A stretch of DNA of 7,524 nt from contig JAFRKM010000050.1 of the NCBI GenBank assembly GCA_017431755.1, positions 1-7,524 on the forward strand, given 5' to 3'. The notes under the pieces were generated by a model. It was not told the DNA's origin, did not search any database, and was given only the letters and a program-made list of their open reading frames with translations. Source of the stretch: Clostridia bacterium (lineage in GTDB: Bacteria > Bacillota > Clostridia > Oscillospirales > Acutalibacteraceae). The first letter of the stretch is position 1. Each line of letters opens with the position of its first letter. Below are positions 1 to 5,004 of the stretch, piece after piece. The position numbers and the translations under genes were made by a program.

Positions 1-386
1 CAGTAAATCATTAATATGGCGTCGTATTTTTCGGTGAAAATACTTTCAAGATAATTTTCATATCGATAATCAATATTTTTTGATTTCTTATATTTAATTG
101 CATAATTTATTGATGCAATATATATATCAACTCCAAGTATTTTGTGACCAAGTTTTGATAATTCAAAATCAAATAATCCCGGGCCACAGCCTAAATCCAA
201 AATATTTGAGTTTTTTTTGATGCTATTATTTATAAATTCTAATATTTTATTTCTTTTTGTAAGTTTTCTCGATGCACCATCTGTAAAATCGTTCAGGTGA
301 CATTTCAAAAGTTCTTTTGAAATATGTTCATCAGTCCAAATTGAATTTTCGTTTTTTTGAAAGAGTTTTAGTTTTTTGCTAAACAT
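1..386 (-). CDS. Class I SAM-dependent methyltransferase, C-terminus beyond left edge
   Basis: This is the N-terminal 128 residues of a minus-strand gene whose 3' end lies outside the window. The glycine-rich SAM-binding motif I is clear at residues 63-72 (LDLGCGPGLF), and the acidic residue at the end of strand beta 2 is D87 in LGVDI, so the protein binds S-adenosylmethionine in a Rossmann-type methyltransferase fold. The N-terminal stretch around residues 17-40 (WTDEHISKELL, then DGASRK) resembles a group of uncharacterised Firmicute methyltransferases that start with a WxDEHISK-type motif. The acceptor cannot be inferred because the C-terminal half is missing. The start is supported by a weak GGGTGG ribosome binding site (397-402, minus strand) 10 nt upstream. 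A 93-bp gap separates it from the glycosylase gene upstream in the same orientation, and I see no convincing promoter in that gap. The methyltransferase class is fairly sure; the substrate is unknown. Confidence 0.85.
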   Translation of the reverse strand, partial: MFSKKLKLFQKNENSIWTDEHISKELLKCHLNDFTDGASRKLTKRNKILEFINNSIKKNSNILDLGCGPGLFDFELSKLGHKILGVDIYIASINYAIKYKKSKNIDYRYENYLESIFTEKYDAILMIY

Positions 387-442
387 ATTTAAAAATCCAC
401 CCTAAGTGATTTATTTTAATTTAATTATTTTTAATAGTAATT

Positions 443-477
443 GCATTTTGATTTTTAAAAAATCAAATGGCTTTTTT
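443..477. repeat. AT-rich inverted repeat just past the glycosylase stop codon
   Basis: A 9-bp stem (447-455 with 459-467, TTTGATTTT against AAAATCAAA) has a 3-nt loop. Two outer GC pairs (443-444 with 470-471) lie beyond two mismatches. A run of six T (472-477) follows on the plus strand, so the T-tract suits plus-strand transcription. The neighbouring genes all run on the minus strand, where the sequence after the stem is not T-rich. It may end the minus-strand transcript only weakly, or block antisense readthrough. Confidence 0.35.
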
Positions 478-479
478 AG

Positions 480-1052
480 TTAATAAGTGCTTGAACAAAT
501 TTCTTTTATTTTTTCTTTTAAGTTTATAAAATCATGTTCGACCAGTGGCTTTTGATTTGGGTTTCGCAGTATTGCTGCTGGGTGAATAGTTGGCATCATC
601 CATGTTTTTTTCTTTAAGTAAAATGTTCCGTGCTGCTTTGTGATTTTTATGTTTGGGTCAATTATTTTCATTGCCGCAATTCTTCCCACTGCCACGATTA
701 TTTTTGGGTTTAAAAGCAAAAATTGATTTCTTAGCCAATTTATACAGAGCTCCTGTTCTTCGGGAAGAGGATCTCTATTGTGTGGTGGTCTGCATTTTAC
801 TATGTTTGCTATATAGATGTTTTTGTTTCTGCTGAGTCCAACTTCTGCTAGCATTTTATCAAGAAGTTTTCCAGATCTGCCCACAAACGGTTTGCCTTGT
901 AAATCTTCTTGTTCGCCGGGCCCTTCACCGATAAACATTATTTCTGCTTTTGGGTTGCCTTCTCCAAATACTACATTGGTTCTTCCTTTGCAAAGATCAC
1001 ATTTGGTACATTTAGTGCATTCGTTTTTTAGTGTTTCCCAAGATTCAAACAT
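480..1052 (-). CDS. udg: Type-4 (Fe-S) uracil-DNA glycosylase
   Basis: The 190-residue protein removes uracil from DNA as the first step of base excision repair and carries a [4Fe-4S] cluster. The four expected cluster cysteines are visible: C15 and C18 in CTKCDLCKGRTN, then C87 (VKCRPP) and C103, whose 16-residue spacing equals that of the Thermotoga maritima family-4 enzyme. The active-site segment is GEGPGEQED (residues 42-50); the second motif is HPAAILRNP (157-165), with the catalytic-region histidine H157. GRSGKLLDKML (58-68) is also typical. The length is normal for the family. The start is set by an AGAGG ribosome binding site shortly upstream of the ATG. The gene follows ychF by 20 bp on the same strand, so the two are probably co-transcribed. 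Extra cysteines C12 and C21 flank the first pair and are probably not ligands. The assignment is firm; DNA substrate range is not visible. Confidence 0.95.
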   Translation of the reverse strand: MFESWETLKNECTKCTKCDLCKGRTNVVFGEGNPKAEIMFIGEGPGEQEDLQGKPFVGRSGKLLDKMLAEVGLSRNKNIYIANIVKCRPPHNRDPLPEEQELCINWLRNQFLLLNPKIIVAVGRIAAMKIIDPNIKITKQHGTFYLKKKTWMMPTIHPAAILRNPNQKPLVEHDFINLKEKIKEICSSTY

Positions 1053-1072
1053 TAGTTAACAACCTCTCTTTT

Positions 1073-2167
1073 TTAAACATTAAATCTAAAAAGTGCTACA
1101 TCTCCGTCATTCATCACGTAGTCTTTGCCTTCTGAACGTACAAGCCCTTTTTCTTTTGCGTTTGCAAGGGAGCCGCAGGCAATAAGGTTTTCGTATGAAA
1201 TGATTTCTGCTCTTATGAATCCTTTTTCAAAATCCGAGTGTATTTTTCCTGCAGCTTGAGGGGCTTTTGTACCTTTTTTTATTGTCCATGCTCTGACCTC
1301 GGGTTCGCCAGCGGTTAAATATGATATTAATCCTAAAAGATCGTAGCATGCTGTGATTAATCTGTCTAATCCTGATTCTTTTAAACCGATATCTTCTAAA
1401 AATGCCAGTTTTTCGTTTGCATCCATTTCGGAAATTTGTGCTTCTAATTCTGCACATATTGGTAATATTTTTGAATTTTCTGAAAGTGCTATTTTTTGAA
1501 CTTTTTTGTATTTTTCATTTGTTTCAATGCTATTTGCGAAATCTTCTTCACAGAAATTAGCTGCATATATAGTTGGCTTAATAGTTAGTAAATTCAGTGT
1601 ACTTACAAACTCTTTTTCATCTTCATTAAAATCAATTAATTTTGCCATTTTACCGCGTTCTAGTTCGGCTTTTATTTTTTGACATATTTCAAGGTCTGCA
1701 GCGTATTTTTTGTCTGATTTTATTAATTTCATGATTTTTTGGATTCTTTTTTCTAAAAGTTCAATGTCAGAAAAAATAAGTTCTAGATTTATTGTTTCTA
1801 TATCTGCAGATGGATCGACTTTTCCGCTTACGTGCACGATGTTGCCGTTTTCAAAGCACCTTACTACATGAACAATAGCGTCAACTTCACGGATGTTTCC
1901 CAAAAATTTGTTTCCTAAACCTTCGCCTTTTGAGGCGCCTTTTACAAGCCCTGCAATGTCTACGAATTCTATTGTTGCGGGTGTTATTTTTTTAGGGTTG
2001 TACATTTCAGCGAGCTTTGTAAGCCTTTCATCCGGTACGGCAACAATTCCTACGTTTGGTTCTACTGTACAAAAGGGATAATTTGCAGACATAGCTCCGG
2101 CATTAGTTATTGCATTAAAAAGAGTGCTTTTACCAACATTTGGTAAACCTACAATTCCTATTTTCAT
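1073..2167 (-). CDS. ychF: Redox-regulated ATPase YchF (Obg-like P-loop ATPase)
   Basis: The 364-residue protein is the universal YchF/OLA1 ATPase of the TRAFAC Obg family, a cytosolic ribosome-associated protein linked to stress and oxidative responses. Visible motifs are the G1 P-loop GLPNVGKST (residues 7-15), the switch-II region DIAGLVKGAS (70-79) with a hydrophobic residue where many GTPases have catalytic Gln, and G4 as NFCE (204-207). The NxxE form replaces NKxD and is the family hallmark of ATP rather than GTP preference. A coiled-coil helical region lies about residues 125-190. The C-terminal TGS domain (about 280-363) ends in GKDYVMNDGDVALFRFNV. An in-frame ATG 63 nt upstream (2230) would add 21 residues, but the family starts at MKIGIVGLPN. 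A GGAGG site (2177-2181) lies 9 nt before that ATG, and the promoter overlaps the extension, so I use 2167. It is probably co-transcribed with the downstream glycosylase gene. Confidence 0.98.
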   Translation of the reverse strand: MKIGIVGLPNVGKSTLFNAITNAGAMSANYPFCTVEPNVGIVAVPDERLTKLAEMYNPKKITPATIEFVDIAGLVKGASKGEGLGNKFLGNIREVDAIVHVVRCFENGNIVHVSGKVDPSADIETINLELIFSDIELLEKRIQKIMKLIKSDKKYAADLEICQKIKAELERGKMAKLIDFNEDEKEFVSTLNLLTIKPTIYAANFCEEDFANSIETNEKYKKVQKIALSENSKILPICAELEAQISEMDANEKLAFLEDIGLKESGLDRLITACYDLLGLISYLTAGEPEVRAWTIKKGTKAPQAAGKIHSDFEKGFIRAEIISYENLIACGSLANAKEKGLVRSEGKDYVMNDGDVALFRFNV

Positions 2168-2176
2168 GAAATTTTT

Positions 2177-2181
2177 CCTCC
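2177..2181 (-). promoter_or_regulatory. ychF ribosome binding site that fixes the start
   Basis: GGAGG on the minus strand is spaced 9 nt from the ATG at 2165-2167. It decides the 364-residue start over the upstream in-frame ATG at 2230, which has no comparable site. Confidence 0.85.
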
Positions 2182-2201
2182 AAAATTTATTTACTATACT
2201 A

Positions 2202-2230
2202 ATAATAAATCTTTTGAAAGTTTTTATCAA
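2202..2230 (-). promoter_or_regulatory. Sigma-A-type promoter for ychF
   Basis: On the minus strand the -35 element TTGATA (2225-2230) and the -10 element TATTAT (2202-2207) are separated by exactly 17 bp; each matches consensus at 5 of 6 positions. Transcription would start near 2195, about 28 nt before the ychF ATG. The -35 hexamer is also one arm of an inverted repeat (2225-2243), which could be an operator. Confidence 0.7.
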
Positions 2231-2243
2231 TAATTGCTTGATA
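2225..2243. repeat. Inverted repeat over the ychF -35 element, possible operator
   Basis: TATCAA (2225-2230) and TTGATA (2238-2243) form a perfect 6-bp inverted repeat around a 7-nt centre. One arm is exactly the -35 hexamer of the ychF promoter, so a dimeric regulator bound here could block that promoter. The same repeat could instead be the first stem of a plus-strand RNA ending at the 2247-2280 hairpin. Both readings are inference. Confidence 0.35.
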
Positions 2244-2246
2244 GGT

Positions 2247-2280
2247 AAAGCTGATTACCGGGCTTAATGTAGCTTTTTTT
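2247..2280 (+). terminator. Terminator-like hairpin between divergent promoters
   Basis: AAAGCT (2247-2252) pairs with AGCTTT (2271-2276). The stem continues with a G-T pair, a one-base bulge and ATTA (2254-2257) against TAAT (2265-2268), with loop CCGGGCT. T2274-2280 gives a seven-T tract, so it looks like an intrinsic terminator on the plus strand. No plus-strand gene lies upstream. An overlapping 5-bp hairpin GGTAA (2244-2248) with TTACC (2255-2259) is mutually exclusive with it, which resembles an antiterminator. The role is unclear: it may stop antisense transcripts heading out of ychF or end a short RNA. Confidence 0.5.
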
Positions 2281-2334
2281 GATGATTTTTATAATATAGC
2301 ACAAAAAGATTTTTTTATTTTTACCAAAAAAATA

Positions 2335-2362
2335 TTTACAAAATATAAAAATCTGATATAAT
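2335..2362 (+). promoter_or_regulatory. Promoter of the phospholipase C operon, extended -10
   Basis: The -35 element TTTACA (2335-2340, 5 of 6 to consensus) and a perfect -10 TATAAT (2357-2362) are 16 bp apart. A TG one base upstream of the -10 (2354-2355) makes it an extended -10. The start point should be near 2369, giving a 5' leader of about 67 nt before the TTG start at 2436. No strong second promoter is seen before the following three genes. Confidence 0.8.
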
Positions 2363-2382
2363 ATTATAAAGTTACAAATTTT

Positions 2383-2389
2383 AAGGAGG
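2383..2389 (+). promoter_or_regulatory. Start-less Shine-Dalgarno-like AAGGAGG in the operon leader
   Basis: AAGGAGG lies about 15 nt after the predicted transcription start and 46 nt before the first gene's TTG. No ATG, GTG or TTG follows at 4-14 nt, so it does not serve an obvious reading frame. It resembles the STAB-SD of the Bacillus thuringiensis cry3A leader, where ribosome binding near the 5' end protects mRNA. That role here is inference. Confidence 0.45.
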
Positions 2390-2420
2390 CGAAAAATATA
2401 TTTTTATAATAATTTTATAA

Positions 2421-2426
2421 AAGGGG
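2421..2426 (+). promoter_or_regulatory. Ribosome binding site selecting a TTG start
   Basis: AAGGGG directly abuts an ATG at 2427, too close for initiation there. It is 9 nt upstream of the in-frame TTG at 2436, which is therefore preferred as the start of the phospholipase gene. Confidence 0.7.
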
Positions 2427-2435
2427 ATGTGTAAA

Positions 2436-3209
2436 TTGAAAAATAAAAAATATGTTAAATACATAATTGCTACTTTATTTGGCATGGTTTTGTTTTTGAT
2501 TTTTGAAAATAAATTTATGGCATTTAATTCCTGCGCTCACAGGTTTGTTACAAAAAGTAGTTTGGAAATAATTACAAAATATAATAATGATTTGTCAAAA
2601 GCCGGTAAAAAAGTATTATTTAAAGATAAAGATAAAAAATTTTGGGATACTGTAGAAGAATATAGCTTAAAACCTGATGAAGATGAAATTTATGGTGGTT
2701 ATAAATATCATTTTTATAATTTTATTACTGAAAAGAATTTTATGAATGAAAAAGATTCAGCTTTAAATAGGCTTGATATGCATTTTAATAATGCAGTTAA
2801 CGAATATAAAAGTAAAAATTATGAGCTGGCATATCAAGAATTGGGAAGAGCGATTCACTTTTTAGAGGATTTAAATACGCCGGTGCATGTGGTTTATCAG
2901 ATGCCTCATGATGCTGTTGTTAAATTTCCATTGCATGTAAAATTTGAAAAAAAGTGTGATGAGGTTTGTAAACAAATTTCTATACAGGAAAAACTCGATA
3001 ATATATCTTCAAGTAAGCTAAGATACTACAAGGTAAATTCACTTGAAACAATAGCTCAGTCAAGTTCTGTTCTTTCTGAAAATAATTTTTTTGGTTTAGA
3101 GAGTAATTTTACAAAAGTAAGTGAAAAAATTGCAAACAATGCTGTGTTCAATGCGCTTGACAGAGTTACAGGTTTACTATATAAATTTTTTAGACAAGTG
3201 AAAATGTAG
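2436..3209 (+). CDS. Secreted zinc-dependent phospholipase C (alpha-toxin/PC-PLC family)
   Basis: The 257-residue protein has a lysine-rich N-terminus and a hydrophobic segment (about residues 9-23), so it is exported or membrane-anchored. The zinc ligands of bacterial phosphatidylcholine-preferring phospholipase C can be placed in order: H35 (CAHRFVTKSS), D81 (KPDED), H92 (YHFYNF), H141 and D145 (AIHFLEDL), H151 (NTPVH), then H167 and E171 (HVKFE). The spacing H141-D145-H151 is identical to Bacillus cereus PLC and Clostridium perfringens alpha-toxin; H35 to D81 is 46 residues against 45 in alpha-toxin. It ends after the catalytic domain, without the C2-like membrane-binding domain of alpha-toxin. 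The N-terminal Trp, which ligates zinc through its amino group in the known enzymes, is not visible before H35. The TTG start follows from the position of AAGGGG. It is first in a four-gene operon; the next start is 26 bp on. The expected activity, hydrolysis of phospholipid head groups, is inferred from the family. Confidence 0.88.
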   Translation: MKNKKYVKYIIATLFGMVLFLIFENKFMAFNSCAHRFVTKSSLEIITKYNNDLSKAGKKVLFKDKDKKFWDTVEEYSLKPDEDEIYGGYKYHFYNFITEKNFMNEKDSALNRLDMHFNNAVNEYKSKNYELAYQELGRAIHFLEDLNTPVHVVYQMPHDAVVKFPLHVKFEKKCDEVCKQISIQEKLDNISSSKLRYYKVNSLETIAQSSSVLSENNFFGLESNFTKVSEKIANNAVFNALDRVTGLLYKFFRQVKM

Positions 3210-3220
3210 TGTTATTAGTA

Positions 3221-3227
3221 AAGGGGG
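3221..3227 (+). promoter_or_regulatory. Ribosome binding site fixing the second operon gene's start
   Basis: AAGGGGG ends 8 nt before the ATG at 3236. An in-frame GTG at 3209 lies upstream of the site and overlaps the preceding stop codon, so it is rejected as the start. Confidence 0.75.
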
Positions 3228-3235
3228 TAGGATGT

Positions 3236-3778
3236 ATGAAATTTAAGAAGATGTTTTTTTGCGTGGTGTCTTTAATATTTAGTATTATAATTAGTGGGCC
3301 GAATTCTATGATAGCTAATGCAGTTAAACCTTCTAAAGAAGAGGGTATAAGCTGCAGGTCTAAGCCGGTTAATGATAATATTGTTTGTTTTGAAACTATA
3401 GATTATTCTCCGGAAAAATCAATTAAGCATACAAGCGGAAAGATTACATATAGAAAAAAAATCATTGTTAAAAGAGAATATAAAAAAACCGATTCGCTGG
3501 AAGTTTTAGCTGATTGTACAGTGGTATTTACTTTTAAGTATGATAAAAAATCATATGTAAAATGTGAATTTACTATGCCTGGAAAAAACAAAGGGGAGTA
3601 TTATTTAAAACCACTAGTAGAAATTTTACCGGAAAAAACGATTTCCACAGGATCCATTAAATATAATCTTTATCAAAAGAATATTTTAGGGGTTTATGAT
3701 TATATTTTGGATGCGCACATAGATATATTTTGCTCATCTATAGGAGATTTAGGTATAAACAGTAGTATGTTCTATTAA
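3236..3778 (+). CDS. Secreted protein of unknown function (first of a related pair)
   Basis: I do not recognise this 180-residue protein as a named family. Residues 1-29 form a signal peptide: a basic MKFKK start, a hydrophobic core (about 7-20) and a signal-peptidase-like ANA site before V30. The mature part, about 151 residues, is lysine-rich and has alternating hydrophobic and polar residues that suggest beta strands. Its cysteines are C40, C51, C94, C110 and one in the C-terminal segment DIFCSSIG. A segment at residues 88-112 (LEVLADCTVVFTFKYD, then KSYVKCEF) resembles residues 93-115 of the next protein, suggesting divergent duplicates with a beta-sandwich-like fold. The gene sits 26 bp after the phospholipase and 30 bp before the next gene. 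It could be a partner or immunity-like protein for the phospholipase, or an independent exoprotein; nothing in the sequence decides between these. Confidence 0.75.
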   Translation: MKFKKMFFCVVSLIFSIIISGPNSMIANAVKPSKEEGISCRSKPVNDNIVCFETIDYSPEKSIKHTSGKITYRKKIIVKREYKKTDSLEVLADCTVVFTFKYDKKSYVKCEFTMPGKNKGEYYLKPLVEILPEKTISTGSIKYNLYQKNILGVYDYILDAHIDIFCSSIGDLGINSSMFY

Positions 3779-3793
3779 TAAATAAAAAAATAG

Positions 3794-3800
3794 AAGGGAG
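3794..3800 (+). promoter_or_regulatory. Ribosome binding site selecting a GTG start
   Basis: AAGGGAG ends 8 nt before a GTG at 3809. A second in-frame GTG at 3800 overlaps the site itself and cannot be the start. Confidence 0.7.
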
Positions 3801-3808
3801 TGCGGCAT

Positions 3809-4348
3809 GTGAAAAAGATTATAAAGTGTAGTTTTGCTATAATATTTGTATTATTTTTTGGTATTTTCTTTAAAAAAGTTTGTGCTTCTGATTGGGATGA
3901 TCTGTATTTTGGCACACTAGAAACGAAAGATAATACGGTTAGAACTGTTGTTTTGAAAGGAGATATTTCAAAACAACAAGTTGTAAATATTATGGAATAT
4001 TCTTATCCTGATAGTTTAAGTGCAAGTAATTATAAGTATATACTGTGGAAATCTAAAATTACATATTTTAATAATGTTACCGAACAAGTAGTTGCTTCTG
4101 CAGATATAGAATGTAGTTTTAAATATAATACGAAAAATAAAACCTGCGAATGCTTGAGCTCAAATTGTAGTAGGATTTGTGAAAATGATTCGTGTACACT
4201 TGATGTTATTTCACGCAGAAAGAATGATAGGTTAGATGTGGGTGGTAGTTTTATAGATATTAAATTTAAAATTAAAGGACCTGGTGATGAAGAAAGTACT
4301 TACTGCGTAAAGTGTGATTATCTGGGAAATATAAGTGTAGATGACTAA
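3809..4348 (+). CDS. Secreted Cys-rich protein of unknown function (second of the pair)
   Basis: The 179-residue protein is not a recognised family. It begins with a signal peptide: MKKIIK, a hydrophobic stretch (about 8-21), then KKVCA with probable cleavage after A26 before SDWDD. The mature part has eight cysteines: C102, C113, C115, C120, C124, C129, C166 and C169. Five are clustered at 113-129, so disulfides or metal binding are likely outside the cell. Residues 93-115 (QVVASADIECSFKYN then KTCEC) line up with residues 88-112 of the preceding protein, around a shared A-x(4)-[FS]-x-F-K-Y-[DN] pattern and a following Cys; otherwise they differ. The GTG start at 3809 is chosen because AAGGGAG lies 8 nt upstream. 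The next gene begins 16 bp downstream, so co-translation within the operon is likely. No enzymatic motif is visible. Export is fairly sure; function is unknown. Confidence 0.75.
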   Translation: MKKIIKCSFAIIFVLFFGIFFKKVCASDWDDLYFGTLETKDNTVRTVVLKGDISKQQVVNIMEYSYPDSLSASNYKYILWKSKITYFNNVTEQVVASADIECSFKYNTKNKTCECLSSNCSRICENDSCTLDVISRRKNDRLDVGGSFIDIKFKIKGPGDEESTYCVKCDYLGNISVDD

Positions 4349-4364
4349 AAAGGAGGAATTATAG

Positions 4365-4757
4365 ATGAATAAAATGAATGTAGTATTTGAAAAATTTGCA
4401 AATGATAAAAATTTGCTTGATGAATTTTTAAAAAAATCTACATTGGAAGAAATGTATGATTTTTGCCTATCAATCGACAAAAGTATAAGTAAAGCAGAAT
4501 TTGATGAATATATTTCTGAGGCGATAGATAGCTACGAATCATATGTTGAAAGAAGTGTAAATGATTCGGAATTAGAGGAAGTTACGGGGGGAGTTGTAAA
4601 TCCAAATAAAAAACTTATGGGATTTATTTATAGCGTATATAATAACAGCAAAAAAAGAGCTCTCCAAACTGCTTCTCCGGCGGGCAAGATTATGCCTTTA
4701 GATTTAAAAACAGGCATGCAGACTATGCCTGATGGAACAATGCAGAGTTTAAAATAA
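4365..4757 (+). CDS. Nif11-like double-glycine leader peptide (RiPP/bacteriocin-type precursor)
   Basis: This 130-residue protein has the layout of a Nif11-leader precursor peptide. A helical acidic N-terminal domain (FEKFANDKNLLDEFL, STLEEMYDFCLS, about residues 7-60) is followed by NDSELEEVTGG (66-76), a double-glycine cleavage site of the kind cut by C39-peptidase ABC transporters. The predicted core is residues 77-130: 54 residues, basic, Ser/Thr-containing and entirely without cysteine, so lanthionine or sactionine crosslinks are impossible within it. Its C-terminal part has a loose repeat built around MP and TGMQ/GTMQ. The leader is unusually long and its only cysteine is C34. No modifying enzyme or peptidase-transporter gene is in the window, so the partner must lie elsewhere. 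A strong AAGGAGG site sits shortly upstream of the ATG, stronger than those of the other operon genes. Function could be a bacteriocin, a signal or a structural exopeptide; the leader type is the firm part. Confidence 0.8.
   Translation: MNKMNVVFEKFANDKNLLDEFLKKSTLEEMYDFCLSIDKSISKAEFDEYISEAIDSYESYVERSVNDSELEEVTGGVVNPNKKLMGFIYSVYNNSKKRALQTASPAGKIMPLDLKTGMQTMPDGTMQSLK
4711..4731 (+). repeat. Hairpin with a competing arm near the peptide gene's 3' end
   Basis: CAGGCAT (4711-4717) pairs perfectly with ATGCCTG (4725-4731) around a 7-nt loop. The AGGCAT arm (4712-4717) can instead pair with an upstream ATGCCT (4692-4697). The two ATGCCT copies encode the repeated Met-Pro motifs of the core, so the structure may be only a by-product of the peptide repeat. 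Confidence 0.35.
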
Positions 4758-4814
4758 AATATTTATACGGATAAATTGAACAAAATAAATAATTTTTGCA
4801 TGCTAATTTTGAGT

Positions 4815-4843
4815 TTGCAATTATTGATTTTTTGTGGTAAAAT
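4815..4843 (+). promoter_or_regulatory. Promoter of tRNA-Val
   Basis: The -35 TTGCAA (4815-4820) and -10 TAAAAT (4838-4843) are separated by 17 bp, with an upstream TG (4835-4836) giving an extended -10. The start near 4850 lies about 7 nt before the mature tRNA end. I see no convincing terminator between the peptide gene's stop codon (4757) and this promoter, so some operon transcripts may run into the tRNA. Confidence 0.65.
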
Positions 4844-4856
4844 ATTATCCGTAGCA

Positions 4857-4932
4857 GGACGTTTAGCTCAGCTGGTAGAGCATTCGCTTGACGTGCGAAG
4901 GGTCAGCGGTTCGAGTCCGTTAACGTCCACCA
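4857..4932 (+). tRNA. tRNA-Val: tRNA-Val(GAC), CCA encoded
   Basis: The cloverleaf folds fully. The 7-bp acceptor stem GGACGTT/AACGTCC (4857-4863 with 4922-4928) is perfect. The D stem is GCTC/GAGC. The anticodon stem TTCGC/GCGAA holds loop TTGACGT, so the anticodon GAC is at 4890-4892 and reads the GUC and GUU valine codons. The variable loop is GGGTC, and the T arm AGCGG-TTCGAGT-CCGTT contains one G-T pair. A discriminator A and encoded CCA (4930-4932) complete the 76-nt gene. It has its own promoter upstream and a terminator downstream. Confidence 0.97.
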
Positions 4933-4952
4933 TTTTTATGAATATTTTTAAA

Positions 4953-4993
4953 AGCTTCCATATGTTTTAGTATGGAAGCTGTGTTTTATTTTT
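4953..4993 (+). terminator. Intrinsic terminator after tRNA-Val
   Basis: A perfect 10-bp stem, AGCTTCCATA (4953-4962) with TATGGAAGCT (4971-4980), has an 8-nt loop. GTG and then a T-rich tract (4984-4993, one A) follow. It ends the tRNA transcript. Its T-tract is directly adjacent to the mtaB Shine-Dalgarno sequence at 4994, so no room remains for a separate mtaB promoter downstream of it. Confidence 0.88.
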
Positions 4994-5004
4994 AGGAGAG
5001 GTAT

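Noticed and set aside
480..1052. GEGPG instead of GEAPG in the glycosylase active site as an anomaly
   Set aside because: The same GEGPG form occurs in the Thermotoga maritima family-4 enzyme, so it is ordinary variation.
653..1059. Plus-strand open frames opposite the uracil-DNA glycosylase gene
   Set aside because: They are antisense shadows of a gene with all its family motifs; the predicted products look like no real protein and have no ribosome binding sites.
2168..2230. 21-residue N-terminal extension of YchF
   Set aside because: The family begins at MKIGIVGLPN, a GGAGG site precedes that ATG, and the promoter -10 and -35 elements lie within the extension.
2168..2435. Known riboswitch or T-box leader before the phospholipase operon
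   Set aside because: I recognise no conserved riboswitch core or T-box sequence; the operon's own promoter lies downstream of the hairpins, leaving a leader of only about 67 nt.
4888..4893. TTGACG as a -35 element for mtaB
   Set aside because: It is the tRNA anticodon loop, and no -10-like hexamer lies 16-18 bp downstream.
2247..4932. Classic tRNA-integrated genomic island
   Set aside because: The accessory operon lies on the 5' side of tRNA-Val, while integrases normally use the 3' end; no duplicate of the tRNA 3' end and no integrase are visible in the window.
4776..4970. Open reading frame with a hydrophobic start running through the tRNA region
   Set aside because: Its second half is the translated tRNA-Val sequence (the familiar GRLAQLVEHS-type artefact) and it extends into the terminator; it has no plausible ribosome binding site.
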